64,000 bases of DNA, taken from assembly GCF_036417845.1 (NCBI RefSeq), contig NC_089990.1, positions 4,662,001-4,726,000 on the forward strand, read 5' to 3'. Positions within the stretch are counted from its first letter, which is position 1. Every line of letters starts with the position of its first letter. Position numbers and translations under genes: made by a program. This DNA is from Apteryx mantelli. Taxonomy: Eukaryota; Chordata; Aves; Apterygiformes; Apterygidae. The notes beneath the pieces were generated by a model that did not search any database, had not been told where the DNA came from, and saw only the letters and a program-made list of their open reading frames with translations. Shown one piece after another: positions 24,452 through 35,239 of this stretch.

Positions 24452-26299
24452 GAAAAGGCTCTTTTTGCAGATCGGGCCAGGATATTTAGTGGCTGAAAAA
24501 TATTTTTATGCGTTAATGCCTTTGGCAGTGTTTTGTTCTCAGATTTCTTAGGAGACACACATGTGAACATAAAGCTAAGTGGAAATATTCGGGGCAAAAT
24601 CCAACCTAAGGCCAAACGTTGCTCATGATGCTTCTGGACGAAGGTCCCCTGCTTCCCGGCTTTCGCGCTGTTTGAGGCGGATACCCAGATCTGAGCCCCT
24701 TCTGCATGGGTTGGAGGGACCGGGGACCGGGTTATCTCAGGTACGCGCTGTGCACGGGGCTGCAAACCTCTCACCTGTGTGGTCTGGCACCCGTAAAAGA
24801 CCTTTAGCGCCTGTTGCAGGAGCGGGAGGACGGGTAGCGCCCTTTCCTGAGGACGACACAGCCTGCTCGCTAATTCTGCCTGCGTCCAGCCCACCGGAGA
24901 ACCGTTTTTTTTGGCAGGAGTATTGTTTTCTCCTGTTTTTAAGCCATGTTGCATCTACAAATGCCCTTCCCTCCCGCGTGCCCCCTCAGCTCTCACAAAG
25001 CGCTTGATGGGCTTCTGGGAGGAATTCCTTTCTGTGGCTGCTGCTGAGAAACACTTTTTATGAGCTGTTTACTGTCCTTTTCCAGTAAATGATTTTTTTT
25101 AATAGAGCATGTTGGTCAAGACCTGCAGACTGTCGTCAGACTGGAATGCAAGAGGCCAGGACAGGGTCCAGCTAACGGGTGCCACGATGGGAGTTATGCG
25201 AGTGCAGAAGACAAGGTGTCTGCTCACCCAACTTAGTTGACAGAGATGCTCTTCAATGCCAAAAATATCCACAAAGAACACACATTTGTTACAAATTCAT
25301 AAAGAATTGCCTGTCCAAATGAGCTTTTATCCTTATGCAGTGTCTTCATTCCTCACTGGGGACAAGGCACAGTTCTGCTCCGGCCAGAGACTTTCTTCTG
25401 GGACACGGGACCCCCATGTGAACTCCTCACATAAGCTGTCCTGCGGCTGCACGCTGCTCGCAGGATGCGTCGAAATACCGTCTGCAGGACTGGGCTTGCT
25501 CTCAGACCTGCTTTTATAGCAAGGTTTTACATTTTCTGAGATGGCTGTCATCACAGTAGAGCTGTTGGCGTGTCCTCATCTCCTCCTGCCTAGGAAACCT
25601 TAAGCGGAGCTTCCCATTAGCTACACACTACTGGCTTAAGAGGCGCCATATGGAAAAAGACTTTATGCACTGTTGGAAATAAGTATGGTAATGATTCCAG
25701 AGTGTAAACCAGAGGGGAAATGAACTGGGCTCTTGCCTCACGAAAACCAATCATTTTACAACTCAGAAATGCAGTTTGCTTGTTCTTTGTGAAGAAAATG
25801 CTCCTTGTTTTTAAAATGAAGCTTGCAGGAATTTTGCTCCTGATTAGTTGTCATTCCTAAAGAGCTATTTAGAGGGCTACCAACCCACAGTCCAAAGCAA
25901 ATTATTTCAGCAGCTGACAGTCACGTACTGCAATGACCTCGCTACCTAATAACCTTGCTGAGAGTCAGGCACCAAGAGAAAAATTCATTTTAGCACGTCT
26001 AGAGCAGCAGAAAATAGAACAGCGAGGACTAAGTCCAGGGAGCAGGGTCAGGATGGAGAAAGTTTTGCTGCTGCTTGGACCCGGCGCTCTGCGTACTGCT
26101 GCGCTGGGGACAGACCCATGCTGCCGTGCAGAGGGGACCGAGCTGAGCACCACTAATGGGGCCGGAGGATGAGGCTCGACCCATTGCACCTACATCCTGC
26201 TCCCTGCATGCTGCCTGGGGTCCTGCACAGATAAGAAAGGGAGATAAATCCCAATGTGACAGGTACTAAGGTGTGCTTTCCTGCAAAAAACAGGAACAA

Positions 26300-26400
26300 A
26301 GATCACAGAAGATAAGGCTGGAAGGGCCTTGGCAAGGACAGCTAGTTTGTCCCATGCCTCGCAGCAGGATCACCTCGACCTGAACCCCCTGAGACTGATT
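26300..26400 (-). mobile_element. Probable decayed CR1-like 3' fragment
   Basis: The segment ATCACAGAAGATAAGGCTGG, followed by AAGGGCCTTGG, resembles the reverse complement of CR1 3' ends (compare the clearer copy at 21.0 kb) but is much more diverged. It is short and has no coding remnant. It may instead be another interspersed repeat with the same tail. Confidence 0.4.
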
Positions 26401-29400
26401 TTTGTTGGACCAGTCTTCAGCAGTTCCTCATGTTTTTCCTATCTGTCACAGGCAGTTCCTCTGCTCTCTGCCCTGTCCCACGCATCAGTTACCCCCAAAG
26501 TCAAATTATTCTCAGCCTGTTCTCTCTCTATCTGCTGTGAACACGGCAATAATACTTTGCGAATGCAAAGCACTGATAGGTAAACGCTGGCTGCCGTGCC
26601 AACACCAGGAGCGCGTCGCCCCAGGCTGCCCCGCTGCAGCTGGGGCAGCTCCTTCCAGCCAAAGGGCTGCGAAAATGCAGAGCAACTGCTTTGCTTGGCC
26701 AGGTGCAAAGGAGCCGCGCGTGCGCCCCAGCTGCACTTCCACCCATGGTCCTGCTGCCTTTCATACATGGCATAGCGCCTGCGCAAACACGTGCGCGGCG
26801 GGATGTAGAGATATGCATTTAAGGATAACTTTTTTTTTTCCTTTGACAAATATCCAAAAACCAGCTTATGGGAATTCTGTGAGGCTTATCTCGTTCTGCA
26901 ATTTTCCTGCTTTCCACAGTCACTAATAGTTCCCTCTTTATTAATGCTGGCACCTGCCCATGCCGTCTCCCAAGCCCTGGGCTCGTGGGAACGTGGACGG
27001 CCTTGTTCTGCCTCTGCTGTGATGCACGTGGATTTTGGAGCCTGTGGGATGGCCGGGTTGTGCAACGCTGGCCCAGCTCTGCGGGGGCAAGGGGAACGGG
27101 GTGCCAGCAGGAGCAGAGCTGCAAGGAGGGAGCAGGGAGGAAGCAAAATGTAGCGGGGCACAGAAGATAAGAAAGGCAAGAAGAAAGTTTAGAGAAAATA
27201 AAGAGACTAAAAATATTCACAGATGCTTTATGGATTTGAAGGGAAGAAAATCCAGATTGGTTACTAGCGGATGGGGAAATATTAGGAGCTCCAGAAATAG
27301 TCAGTGTCCCTGAGCAGTGAGAACCATCACTCAGTTATCACTCACACCCTCCCGCTCTCACCTGACAGAAGACGAATATTATTCATTAGCTGCCATACAG
27401 TCTTCTCCAAGTACCTCATTTTAAGTAAAGCTGAGCCAGGGGAAGGCGGAGTGGAGCGAAAGAAGAAAGCTAGGTCATCACTGGAAGGTCTGGCCAGCTT
27501 TAAGGCCATCACTGTGCAGAGAGAGTGACCCAGAGGTTGTTAGGATTTTGGGACGAGGAAGCCATTGGATATTTGACTGTGGCTCTACTGCACCACAGAT
27601 AACGTTTTTAGTGGTGTCTTCAGCGCTCCTGCCCTTGGAGGCCCTGCACGCTTTTCAGCCCATCCGGCCTCAGGCCTCTCCAGGCCATGCAGAAATCCCC
27701 GATCAGCAACTTCTGATTTCCTGCCACCAGTCTTGTCCCCATGCAGAACCAACTGCATGAAACATCGAGCCGGGCAGAGCCTGCCAAACCACCAGGCCTT
27801 TCCCCGTTCAAACCCTTCCTAAAAGCTCCTTCCAGGGTGACGTTGTCCAGCTCCAAGCACCCTGCCAGGATTTAACAACAAGATGCTGTGTGTGGAACAT
27901 GAGGCCACGGTAATAACCGGGTTGCTGCATGCAGAATCGTCTACCCAGATAAATGACCAAAGTGCCTGAATGTGAGCTGCATGGGCCGTGGCTGTAATTC
28001 CCACAGCTGGCAGCTAGCTGTGCTTGGTTCTTCGGTCAGAGACTATATATATCTGTCCTTTCAGCAGCTAGTGCTCTCTGGAAAGAGGATTTCAGAAACA
28101 TATGCCTTGGAGACAGTCATTTGTACCTTGGCTAGGTGAAAGCGAGTGTGGATTCGGTAGCTGTTGACAGTCTGGTCTTGATGGGTTGATAAATTAAGTA
28201 AAGAGAAGAGACAAAAGTAGCTTCTCATTGCCATGCTGCTTTTTTTTTGGTCCACAACCATAAAGGAGGAGGGAAGTTCTCCCTGTTGACAGGAATTGCA
28301 AATAAAGGCTCATGTCACCCGCTCTCCTGCATGCTTCAAAGGTCAATGAGTCCTCGGGAAGCTCGGCCCATAAAAACAGTAGTTATGGGCTGTACAAAGG
28401 CATAACATGAATAACTCTGGCTTGCCGCTGCTGGGTTGGAGCTACGGAGCGCTCCTCAGGCTGAATGGGGGATCACCGAAAAACTCCCCTTGCCCTGAAA
28501 GGCACCATTTCAGGCAAATAAAGCCACGGGGATCAGAGACAGCATGAAGCCCTGGGCCACCCCTCCGCCAAAGCCTGAGCTTTCCTTGCAGCAGAATAAA
28601 CAGGAGGCACCGGTGGTTGCACAACACGGTCCAGAGTCCCGCGACGTGCCCTGTTATCCGGCAGCCAGGCCAGCGGGCGGGAAGGCAGCCGAGAGGTGGC
28701 CCACGTGCACGCTGACGGCCGCCTGACGGCTGCCTTCACCTGAGAAGTCCCACAGACTTCATCAGACCTTGTAGAAGGATTCCTTGCAGAGGTCAGCCTT
28801 GTTGCTTTAAACTTACTAATACTTGTTTCCTCAAAGTTGTTTTTTAAGGAAGGAAGTGCCCAGAACTATCCAAGTCGATGTTTGTAGCAGGAGGTAAATC
28901 CAGTTTGCTGTAGCTCCAAAATATTATGCAGATTTCCATCTGCTTTCTTGCGCTGGAAGAAAAATAGCTCAAGCTTATTAATCTGTTTAGAGTGCTGCTC
29001 AGTTGTTCTCCTTCATTGATGACAAGTGTTTTTGATATTAATATCCCGTTTCTTAGATTCTGTTAATGTTGTGGATAAATAAACGCAGAAAACAAAACAA
29101 AGATCTAGTTTAGAACAGATGCCCTAATTCTAAAGACAGAGCTTGCCACCACCTCCCTTAAAGCCCGTTTCTTCCACTTCTGAACCCTCATGCCTACAAC
29201 TCCCCCAGCGTGTTTTGCAGTTCCCCTGACTCTTTCGCACACTCCACATCAGAGGCCCAAGTTTTTAATTACCCCGTCAGGCTTCCTCCCCTTCCTCCCG
29301 CTTGTCACCACCCGGCAGTTATGGTCTACGATGATCTTGACCTTAAAGCCGCTAGCTTATACAGCTGACACCAGGCAAAGACGACCTCGCCAAGAGGGGC

Positions 29401-29469
29401 ACCGCAGCGTGTTTGGCACCGTCTCTGAGGACCACGCTGCTGCTTGTGTGCTGTTTCCAAAGGGCGCTG
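26401..29469. other. Non-coding stretch
   Basis: No gene is recognised. It contains GC-richer patches (26.6-26.8, 27.0-27.1 and 28.6-28.7 kb) and a TATATATAT run near 28045-28053. The frames are short and without domains. Confidence 0.55.
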
Positions 29470-29690
29470 TCTGCTCTTTAAGCGACCGAATGCGCTTTTC
29501 CTCGTTAATGATGTTGGCAGGAGGTGTCAACCTGACCTGGGTTAGATTTGCCGCTGAAGAGACGAGGCCTATTCACCCTCACGAGCCCCCGCTAACTTTA
29601 TTTCATCTGAGTCTTGACACAGCAAGGCAATATGTCGCATGCAAATGACCACAATTACATGCTAAAAGCACATATTATTCAATAACCCAG
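29470..29690. promoter_or_regulatory. Octamer-containing possible enhancer
   Basis: Contains an exact POU octamer ATGCAAAT (about 29639-29646) followed by GACCACAATTACATGC, which includes a RUNX-type ACCACA and a homeodomain ATTA word. Upstream are AGGTGTCAACC and TGACCTGGG, which resemble T-box and nuclear-receptor half sites. CpGs are retained in AT-rich context. The motif cluster is seen directly, but enhancer function is inferred. Confidence 0.3.
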
Positions 29691-32600
29691 GCAAGAGCAA
29701 AGAGGAGATAACTTCCATACGTGGGAAGAGCAGTACAGGAGATGTATCGCTAAGCTGCCAACTAAGGGGCTTATGTTTAAACAGATGTAATGAGAATTCA
29801 TTGAACTTGTTTCTGTAGGCACAGAACATTAATCTGGCAGTGGCAAAGCCTGTTGAAGGACTGGTCCAACTTCCACTGAAGTCAATGGCAAAGCTTCACA
29901 GGAGGCAGGGTCAGCCCTTATTCTGGCTGGGGCTGAGTATTCCAATAAACTGCATTTATGGAAATTCATAGACTTACAGTTAAAAAATGCTCAAATAAAA
30001 AAAAAAAATCCAGGAGACAATTCTTCTGTTGCTGCTCTATAGCTAGGGTGTTTTCTGATACAAGTTAAATTCAAAACACTCTGCTGAAGGAGAAAATTAA
30101 TGTAGCACTATTTGAGCTCATCTTCAAAAAATATGTCCTATTTCCTAGCTCTGCAGTTCCTATAAGCTAGTAGTTTATAAAGCCAACGGTTTATAAGTGC
30201 ATATTTTCCTCAGAAATATTTCTTTATTTAAACTTGATTTGACTCAATTTAAAAGTCATATTCAATAAAGCTACCCCGTGGCGTAAGTCCGGTTTGAAAT
30301 ACCTGTTGTCCACCTGGCCCTACGCTTCAGTTCATGCGTGCCGTTATGTGGAACGTCTCATGTGTAAATAATGTCCTGCAAATCTTCTAAATAGCAACGT
30401 TTCTGAAAGAGCCCTGAAAAACGCCCCCAACATCACTTCAGATGGCGGCCAACACCGATATTCCAGATCCACCCCGTGCTTCAGTCTCTACTTAACGATC
30501 CCCTGGGACTTTTTTTAAGGGCGTTGGTTTTCCCTCCGTGAGCTTTGCCAAAAATTCACCTTTCCTCACCCACCTACATCATCTGTGTACGCACGGAAGT
30601 AAGAACGGGATTGCACATAGTCAGGTGCTCTTGGAAAGGTTTGTTCATTGTTTCGCAAAGCGGCAACTGCTGAGACCTGTGTTTATATTTTGAGAGGATG
30701 GGAAACAAGTTTCTGTGGTAATGAGTGCTTTTAACCATAAATAATCTCCTAAGAGCGCTCCTTTTTTCTGCTTTTGGGAAGAAGGCATTCACTAGTTATC
30801 TCTAGAATCTCTTTTGGACACATTTTGGCATCACACTCAGCATATAGTAATTACAGTGAGTGTGCAATAAAAATTTTAGACTGAGCATAATGATTATATT
30901 AGGATACTAAGCAGTGGTTGTAGCTGAATTAATGGATTTGCCTGCTATAGCTTAACTTGCTTTGTGCGTGAAGACATAGGGAAAAACCCTAATAAAGAGG
31001 CAACTGGTAAATGTTCAATATGTTTAATACTTTGCTCCCTCATTTGGAGAACAAAGAGTTGCCTGTGTGATACGACTGGTTTGGACAAAAGCGGGGCACG
31101 GAAACGTGTAATCTGCATTTTCTGAATAGTCAAGATCTACAAAGATGATTTCATGTCTCTAGCTCTTTTATGTTGGCATGCTACCAAATCTGACCAAACA
31201 TAATCTAAAATATATTTTTTGGCTGAAATTCATAACCAGGACCAACAATATACACATTTTTTTGGTGTTAATAATGCAATGCGAAGTGTTTGCCTAACAG
31301 GAACACAGAAATACCATTATAGAGTGTAAAATTGAACTAATCCTTTAAATCAGCGTAAAATTATTACTCCTATCTCCGCAGAGCTAGTCCAATAAACTGA
31401 TGAATATGGAAAAGTTTCTGACACCCAATGAGAAATTCAGCTGTATAATAGAAATAAAAGGACGGGGGAAAAGAGGCTCTAATTCTTGTCGGGAAACCTG
31501 CTCCTGCTAACGAGACGAGGAAACTCCCGCTGTGAACTGCATCGCGTCCGTCATGTGGGACCGCTCTGGGAGATCTTTTCATTTCGCAGCTTTGGAAAAT
31601 CAGCTGCAAAACGATTTTTCCTGACGTGTTGACAATGAAGTGTGTTTTGCTTTATTCTGTAATGACGAGACTGACAGTCTTTTCTGTAAGTAATTCTGTA
31701 ATTCGGAGACTCATAATGTGTGATTAAGCGTTTTAGATTCAGAAATGCGCACCTGCGATATTTGTAACCAGGAGAGAGACACAATCGCTGCAATGGATTT
31801 GACTGGGCAGTTCTAGTTAAATATGTCCTTCATTTATTTAATATTTAAACAGAAGAGAGAGAATGCTCCAACGTTGGTGTGCGCCGTATCTATTTATAGT
31901 TTGTTAGGTAACTGTCGCCTTTTCAGAGTTTTAATTTTCCGATAGGAATGGAAAATAGTTAAACACAAAAAAATGGGACATGTGCTACTAGTCTATAAAA
32001 GACCTAGCACCTCGCATTAATGTTCCTGTTTTAAACCTGAACTTATCAGTTTGTGCCGTTCTCACCTCCGGGCACAGGAATGGCTCTGCTTTCTGACCTG
32101 AAAAAGGGCTGGCGTGCCTGAAAGCATGTCTGCTTTTCTCCTAAAACTAGGAGAAGATATTAATACCTTGATTCACCCCATAAAAGGAATGAAACCTCCT
32201 CAGAGACTAACTTCTGCGGCCACTGCATGTACAAGAATTGTGGCTTGCCACCCCCTCCCCTGCGGTTTGCAGGAAGAAAGCCGGTTCCGGCGCGTTTTCT
32301 CGTGGCAAGCGTAAGGTCGGGCCTCGCGGTGAGAAACCCCGTCCCCGTTTTGTCCCCCCAGCTCTGCCTTGCAGCTCAGGGCCCTGGCTCCGTTTTGCCG
32401 TTCTCCTCCTTCTCCGAGCTGCTTTTTGCCTTTTCTCTCCGAGTTCAAGGCCTCCCTTTTGGATTAATTTCTGATCTCCACCACTTCTGCGCAAAAGCAT
32501 CCCCAAGGCCCCGGGCTTCCCGAGCCCTCCTCGCAGCGCTCAGCGTGCGTGTCTGCGCGGCAAGTGGAGAAATTAGGACAGTTAGGAGGCCACCTGTCCC

Positions 32601-32733
32601 AGATTGGACAGCTGGGGCAGGAGGAGAGGGGCCGTGGCAACGTCCCCCACACCACGTGCCTCGCACCCCGCATGGTCCTCGAGGGAGCCAGCCCCCTGCA
32701 CCAACGTCCCTGGGGGCCCCCAGCCCCCAGCGA
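29691..32733. other. AT-rich non-coding stretch
   Basis: No gene is recognised. The start of the block is A-rich on the plus strand (line 29641-29700: A 27, T 10 by hand). A poly-A tract follows an AATAAA-like word near 29992-30008, which might be a retroposed tail but has no flanking element I can name. The segment around 31.6-31.9 kb keeps CpGs in AT-rich sequence. GC content climbs from about 32.2 kb toward the island. Confidence 0.5.
31600..31900. promoter_or_regulatory. Possible conserved non-coding element
   Basis: AT-rich sequence with retained CpGs (TAATGACGAG, AATTCGGAGAC, GATTAAGCGTTTTAG, CCAACGTTGG), homeodomain words and an ATTTAATATTTAAA palindromic core near 31835. It lies about 1.7 kb upstream of the main CpG island, so it could be a proximal enhancer. 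The inference rests on texture only. Confidence 0.22.
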
Positions 32734-32747
32734 GGGGGGGGGGGGGG
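32734..32747. repeat. G14 homopolymer
   Basis: An uninterrupted run of fourteen G residues just upstream of the minisatellite. Such runs are prone to sequencing and copy-number error and can contribute to G-quadruplexes. Confidence 0.9.
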
Positions 32748-32831
32748 CGCCTGGACAGAGGAGCTGAGGTCGCAGGGGGAGCCCAGAGCTACTGTTTTAG
32801 GGGCCCCAGGGTGGAGGGAGCCAGAGCTGCC

Positions 32832-33268
32832 CATGCACGGGAGGAAGGAGGCATTCGGCCATGGGAGAAGGGATGCGTGCATGGGAGGAAGCAGGGATGC
32901 TTGTAGGGGAGGAGGGGTGCCTGCTTGTACAAGAGGGGGGGTGCACAGAAGGGAAAAATGAGGATCGCTTGCAGGATTGGAGGGGTACACGCACGAGAAA
33001 GGGACGTGTGCTTGCAGGGGAGGTGGTACGCATGCAGGGGAGGAGGGATGTATGCACGGGAGGAGGGATGCGTGCGTGCGGGGCGGCAGGGATGCCTGCT
33101 TGCAGGGCAGGAGGGGTGCATGCATGAGGGGAGAGAGGGGGGCATGCACAGGAGGGATGCATGCATGGGGGGAGGGACGGGGGGCTTGCAGGACAGGAGG
33201 GGTGCATGCAGGGGCAGAGGAGGGGTGCATGCAGGACCGGAGAGAGGGATGCATGCAAGAGAGGGGGG
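32832..33268. repeat. G-rich minisatellite with TGCATGCA blocks
   Basis: About 440 bp of diverged tandem repeats with a unit near 20-26 bp, built on GGGAGGAGGGRTGCATGCA with many variants. By eye there are roughly 16-20 copies. The plus strand is strongly purine-rich (G runs), alternating with purine-pyrimidine TGCATGCA, which is self-complementary and contains an NsiI site (ATGCAT). Units near 33040-33260 are the most alike, while the upstream ones are more decayed. All reading frames across it are repeat translations (minus-strand frames read His-Pro-Ser/Cys-rich peptides) and not genes. It directly abuts the main CpG island. Confidence 0.85.
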
Positions 33269-33324
33269 GTTGAATTAAGGAGAGGAGGGAGGCCCGCGGG
33301 ACGGGCGGGATGCGCCGAGCAGGG

Positions 33325-33345
33325 AGGCAGGCAGGCAGGCAGGCG
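33325..33345. repeat. GGCA tetranucleotide repeat
   Basis: Five GGCA/GCAG units at the upstream edge of the CpG island. Confidence 0.8.
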
Positions 33346-33368
33346 GGGCAGGAGGAGAGGCGCGGGCC

Positions 33369-33404
33369 GGGCGGCGGCGGCGGCAGCGGCGGCAGCGGCG
33401 GCAG
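33369..33404. repeat. GGC/GGCAGC repeat
   Basis: GGC triplets interrupted by GCA in a regular 9 bp pattern (GGCGGCAGC). It lies inside the CpG island, probably upstream of or within untranslated exon 1. Confidence 0.8.
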
Positions 33405-33480
33405 GGCCGGGGCCGGGGGCGAGCCCTGGCTGGGGCCGCGGCTCCTCCCCGCCCTGAGTGACTCCCCCTGCGCCTAATCG

Positions 33481-33636
33481 GCGCGCCGGGCCGCCGTGAT
33501 GTGCAGCCGCACGGCCCAATCCGGCCGGGGCGGCGGCGGGGCCGGGGCGCGCCGAGCGCGGGCAGCGGGGCCGAGGCACAGCACGGCTCGGCACGGGGCG
33601 GCTCGGCTCGGCTCGGCTCGGCGCGGCGCACGGGAG
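33481..33636 (+). other. Probable first exon (5' end uncertain)
   Basis: Ends at a near-perfect donor GAG|GTGAGT (GT at 33637-33638) in the core of the strongest CpG island. An ATG at 33499 gives 46 codons exactly to the donor, but the predicted Arg/Ala/Gly-rich peptide looks like translated GC-rich leader and not a known N-terminus, so I think the exon is 5' UTR. The start site is not visible. If the CCAAT box at 33516 acts at its usual distance, the real start is near 33580-33610 and the exon is very short. No acceptor is needed for a first exon. Confidence 0.35.
33599..33622. repeat. GGCTC pentamer repeat
   Basis: Four to five copies of GGCTC immediately before the donor at 33637, within the probable first exon. 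Confidence 0.85.
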
Positions 33637-34764
33637 GTGAGTGCCGGCAGCGGGGCCGCGGGCCGGGTCGGGCCGGGCCGGGTCGGCGCTTCCCCGCGGG
33701 GCGGCTCCAACTCGGGGAAAGTTGCGGGCGCGCCGGCCCGGGCGGAGCATCCCGGCGGGGCTCGGCGCGGCCCTGGCTGCCGCCGCCGCCGGTGCTTCCC
33801 CGCGGGGCGGGCGCGCCGTCGGGGCTCGCCCGCGGGACGGCGCGGAGCGGAGCGGCCGGGACCCCGCGGCTCCGTGGCGGCCGGGCGCGTCCTGCCCCTG
33901 CGCGGCCGCGTGAGCGGCGGCTCGTTTGAGTCATTCCCGCGGAGAGGTGGCCTCCCCCCGGCGGACGGAGCCGCCGCTGCCCGCTCCGTCTTCCAGCCGA
34001 GAAGTGCCGAAAAGGGCGCTGAGTCGGCGTTCAACTTTAATTTTTAATTTTTTTTATTTTTCCCCTCTTGTGGAGGATAGCGAAAAAAAGTGAGGCAACT
34101 GCAGCTGCCTTCGCATCGCGTTGAAGCGGGGGGAAACGAAGAGGAGCGGTGGAGGGGGGCTGGATGGGGGGGGGGCACTTTCGCCCGTCTCCCGTTTGAG
34201 CGGGCAGGGGACGTGTCACCACGCTGCCCCCGAACAATGGCCGCTTGTTGGCAGCTGGCGGAGCGAAGGGGAGCAGCGGTGAGGGATTCGGGAGGTGTTG
34301 CCCCCTGCTTGCCGCCGCCCGGGAAGGGCTGCAGCACCCCCGCGCATTGGCCGGCAGCGCTTTAACTAATGCAGTGTTTTAACCCAGAGTGTCAAATGTT
34401 GATGCTCGCGACGGTAACAAACCCCGCAGTCGCCACTGCGCCCCAGAGCACGATTTAAGTTTGTATCTAAGGGAAAGCAGCGGGGAGGCATGCAGAAGGG
34501 GATCCGACCTCCAGCTCGTAGCAATGCCTCCCCGAGAGAGGATGCATGTGTGCCCTGCAGTAACTTCCAGGCGGAAGGAGGGTGCCCCCGAGCAGGGCAT
34601 CCCTCGGCCCTTTCTGCGGCAGAGCGCTCGGCGCGGCTCGGGGCGAAGCCGCCGGCCGGGCCTCCGAGGCCGCTGCTGCCCGTTACACAATCCCCGTGGA
34701 ATGCGTGTGCATGGCGCGCAGCGTGCTTCCTGTTTTGGGGCAGCCTGGGGAAGAGCCTGGAAAA

Positions 34765-35045
34765 GATAATGGACATCTCGGATAAATTGCTTTTTGCAGG
34801 AGAGCTTGGAGCCATTGTTCAACCGGGAACACTTGTGGCTTCTCAAGCGAGCGCGGTAACCTGAGAAGAAAAACTCCTTAATGCCGGGACACTCATTCCG
34901 AGTGACTTTAAAGATAACAGCTGGAACCTGGATATAAAGGGGGAATAGTTCCAGAGATCAACATATGTTAGCGCGGCGCATAATGATGTATAGAAACTCA
35001 ATCTGTGTTGAAAAGAAATCTCGTTCAAAGGGGAGCTGCTGGTAG
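34765..35045. promoter_or_regulatory. Possible conserved intronic element
   Basis: AT-moderate sequence about 1.1 kb into the presumed intron with retained CpGs and dense factor-like words (GATAAATTGC, TTTAAAGATAACAGCTGG with an E-box CAGCTG, GCGCATAATGATG). Position just downstream of the island suggests an intronic enhancer. The inference rests on texture only. Confidence 0.22.
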
Positions 35046-35202
35046 TCTGTCAGTCTCGGGCAGCGTTTCTCGGGGACTGATGGACACGGGCAGCGTCCCC
35101 CGAGGGTAATATCCTGCAGCTGGCTGCCGAGCCGCGGGGGTGTGGTGTGTTCACGGGCAGAACTTGGATTTCAGATCTGCTGGTGCACATCTGAGTGATT
35201 TA

Positions 35203-35239
35203 AGAAAAAAAAAGGAAAAAAAAAAAGAAAAAAAAAAGA
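35203..35239. repeat. A-rich tract
   Basis: Runs of A broken by single G residues (AAAAAAAAAGG, then AAAAAAAAAAG). Purine-only on the plus strand. No element that could have left it as a retroposon tail is recognised upstream. Confidence 0.8.

Larger units (their letters stand above)
23311..26299. other. Non-coding stretch
   Basis: Moderate-GC and AT-rich sequence with no recognised gene. It includes a possible conserved element at 24.06-24.37 kb and an ATA microsatellite at 24.42 kb. The open frames are short or cross the microsatellite (the minus-strand frame at 24385-24954 has a run of tyrosines for this reason). Confidence 0.55.
33290..34340. promoter_or_regulatory. Strong CpG island, probable gene promoter
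   Basis: The most CpG-dense sequence in the window, with continuous runs of CGG and GCG words from about 33.3 to 33.95 kb and a shore to about 34.7 kb. It has a plus-oriented CCAAT box (33516-33520), many GC-box-like words and a consensus donor at 33637. No TATA box is present, as is usual for island promoters. The nucleotide bias changes downstream to T>A and G>C on the plus strand, supporting plus-strand transcription from here. I do not recognise the gene. Divergent transcription to the minus strand is also possible. Confidence 0.6.

Noticed and set aside
24385..24954. Minus-strand frame with a tyrosine run.
   Set aside because: The tyrosines are the translated TAA/ATA microsatellite.
29985..30010. 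AATAAA-like word followed by poly-A, possibly a retroposed gene tail.
   Set aside because: No mRNA-like or SINE/LINE sequence is recognised upstream, and I see no target-site duplication.
32445..33254. Long minus-strand frame encoding a His-Pro-Ser/Cys repeat protein.
   Set aside because: It is a translation of the minisatellite. The unit length and its variation follow the DNA repeat, and the other frames across it are open too.
32832..33268. Direct repeats that might suggest a CRISPR-like array.
   Set aside because: Units are contiguous and diverged with no unique spacers of constant length, and the genome is vertebrate.
33275..34047. Overlapping open frames of 140-220 codons on both strands.
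   Set aside because: They lie in an extreme CpG island, where stop codons are rare in every frame. The peptides are Arg/Ala/Gly/Pro low complexity.
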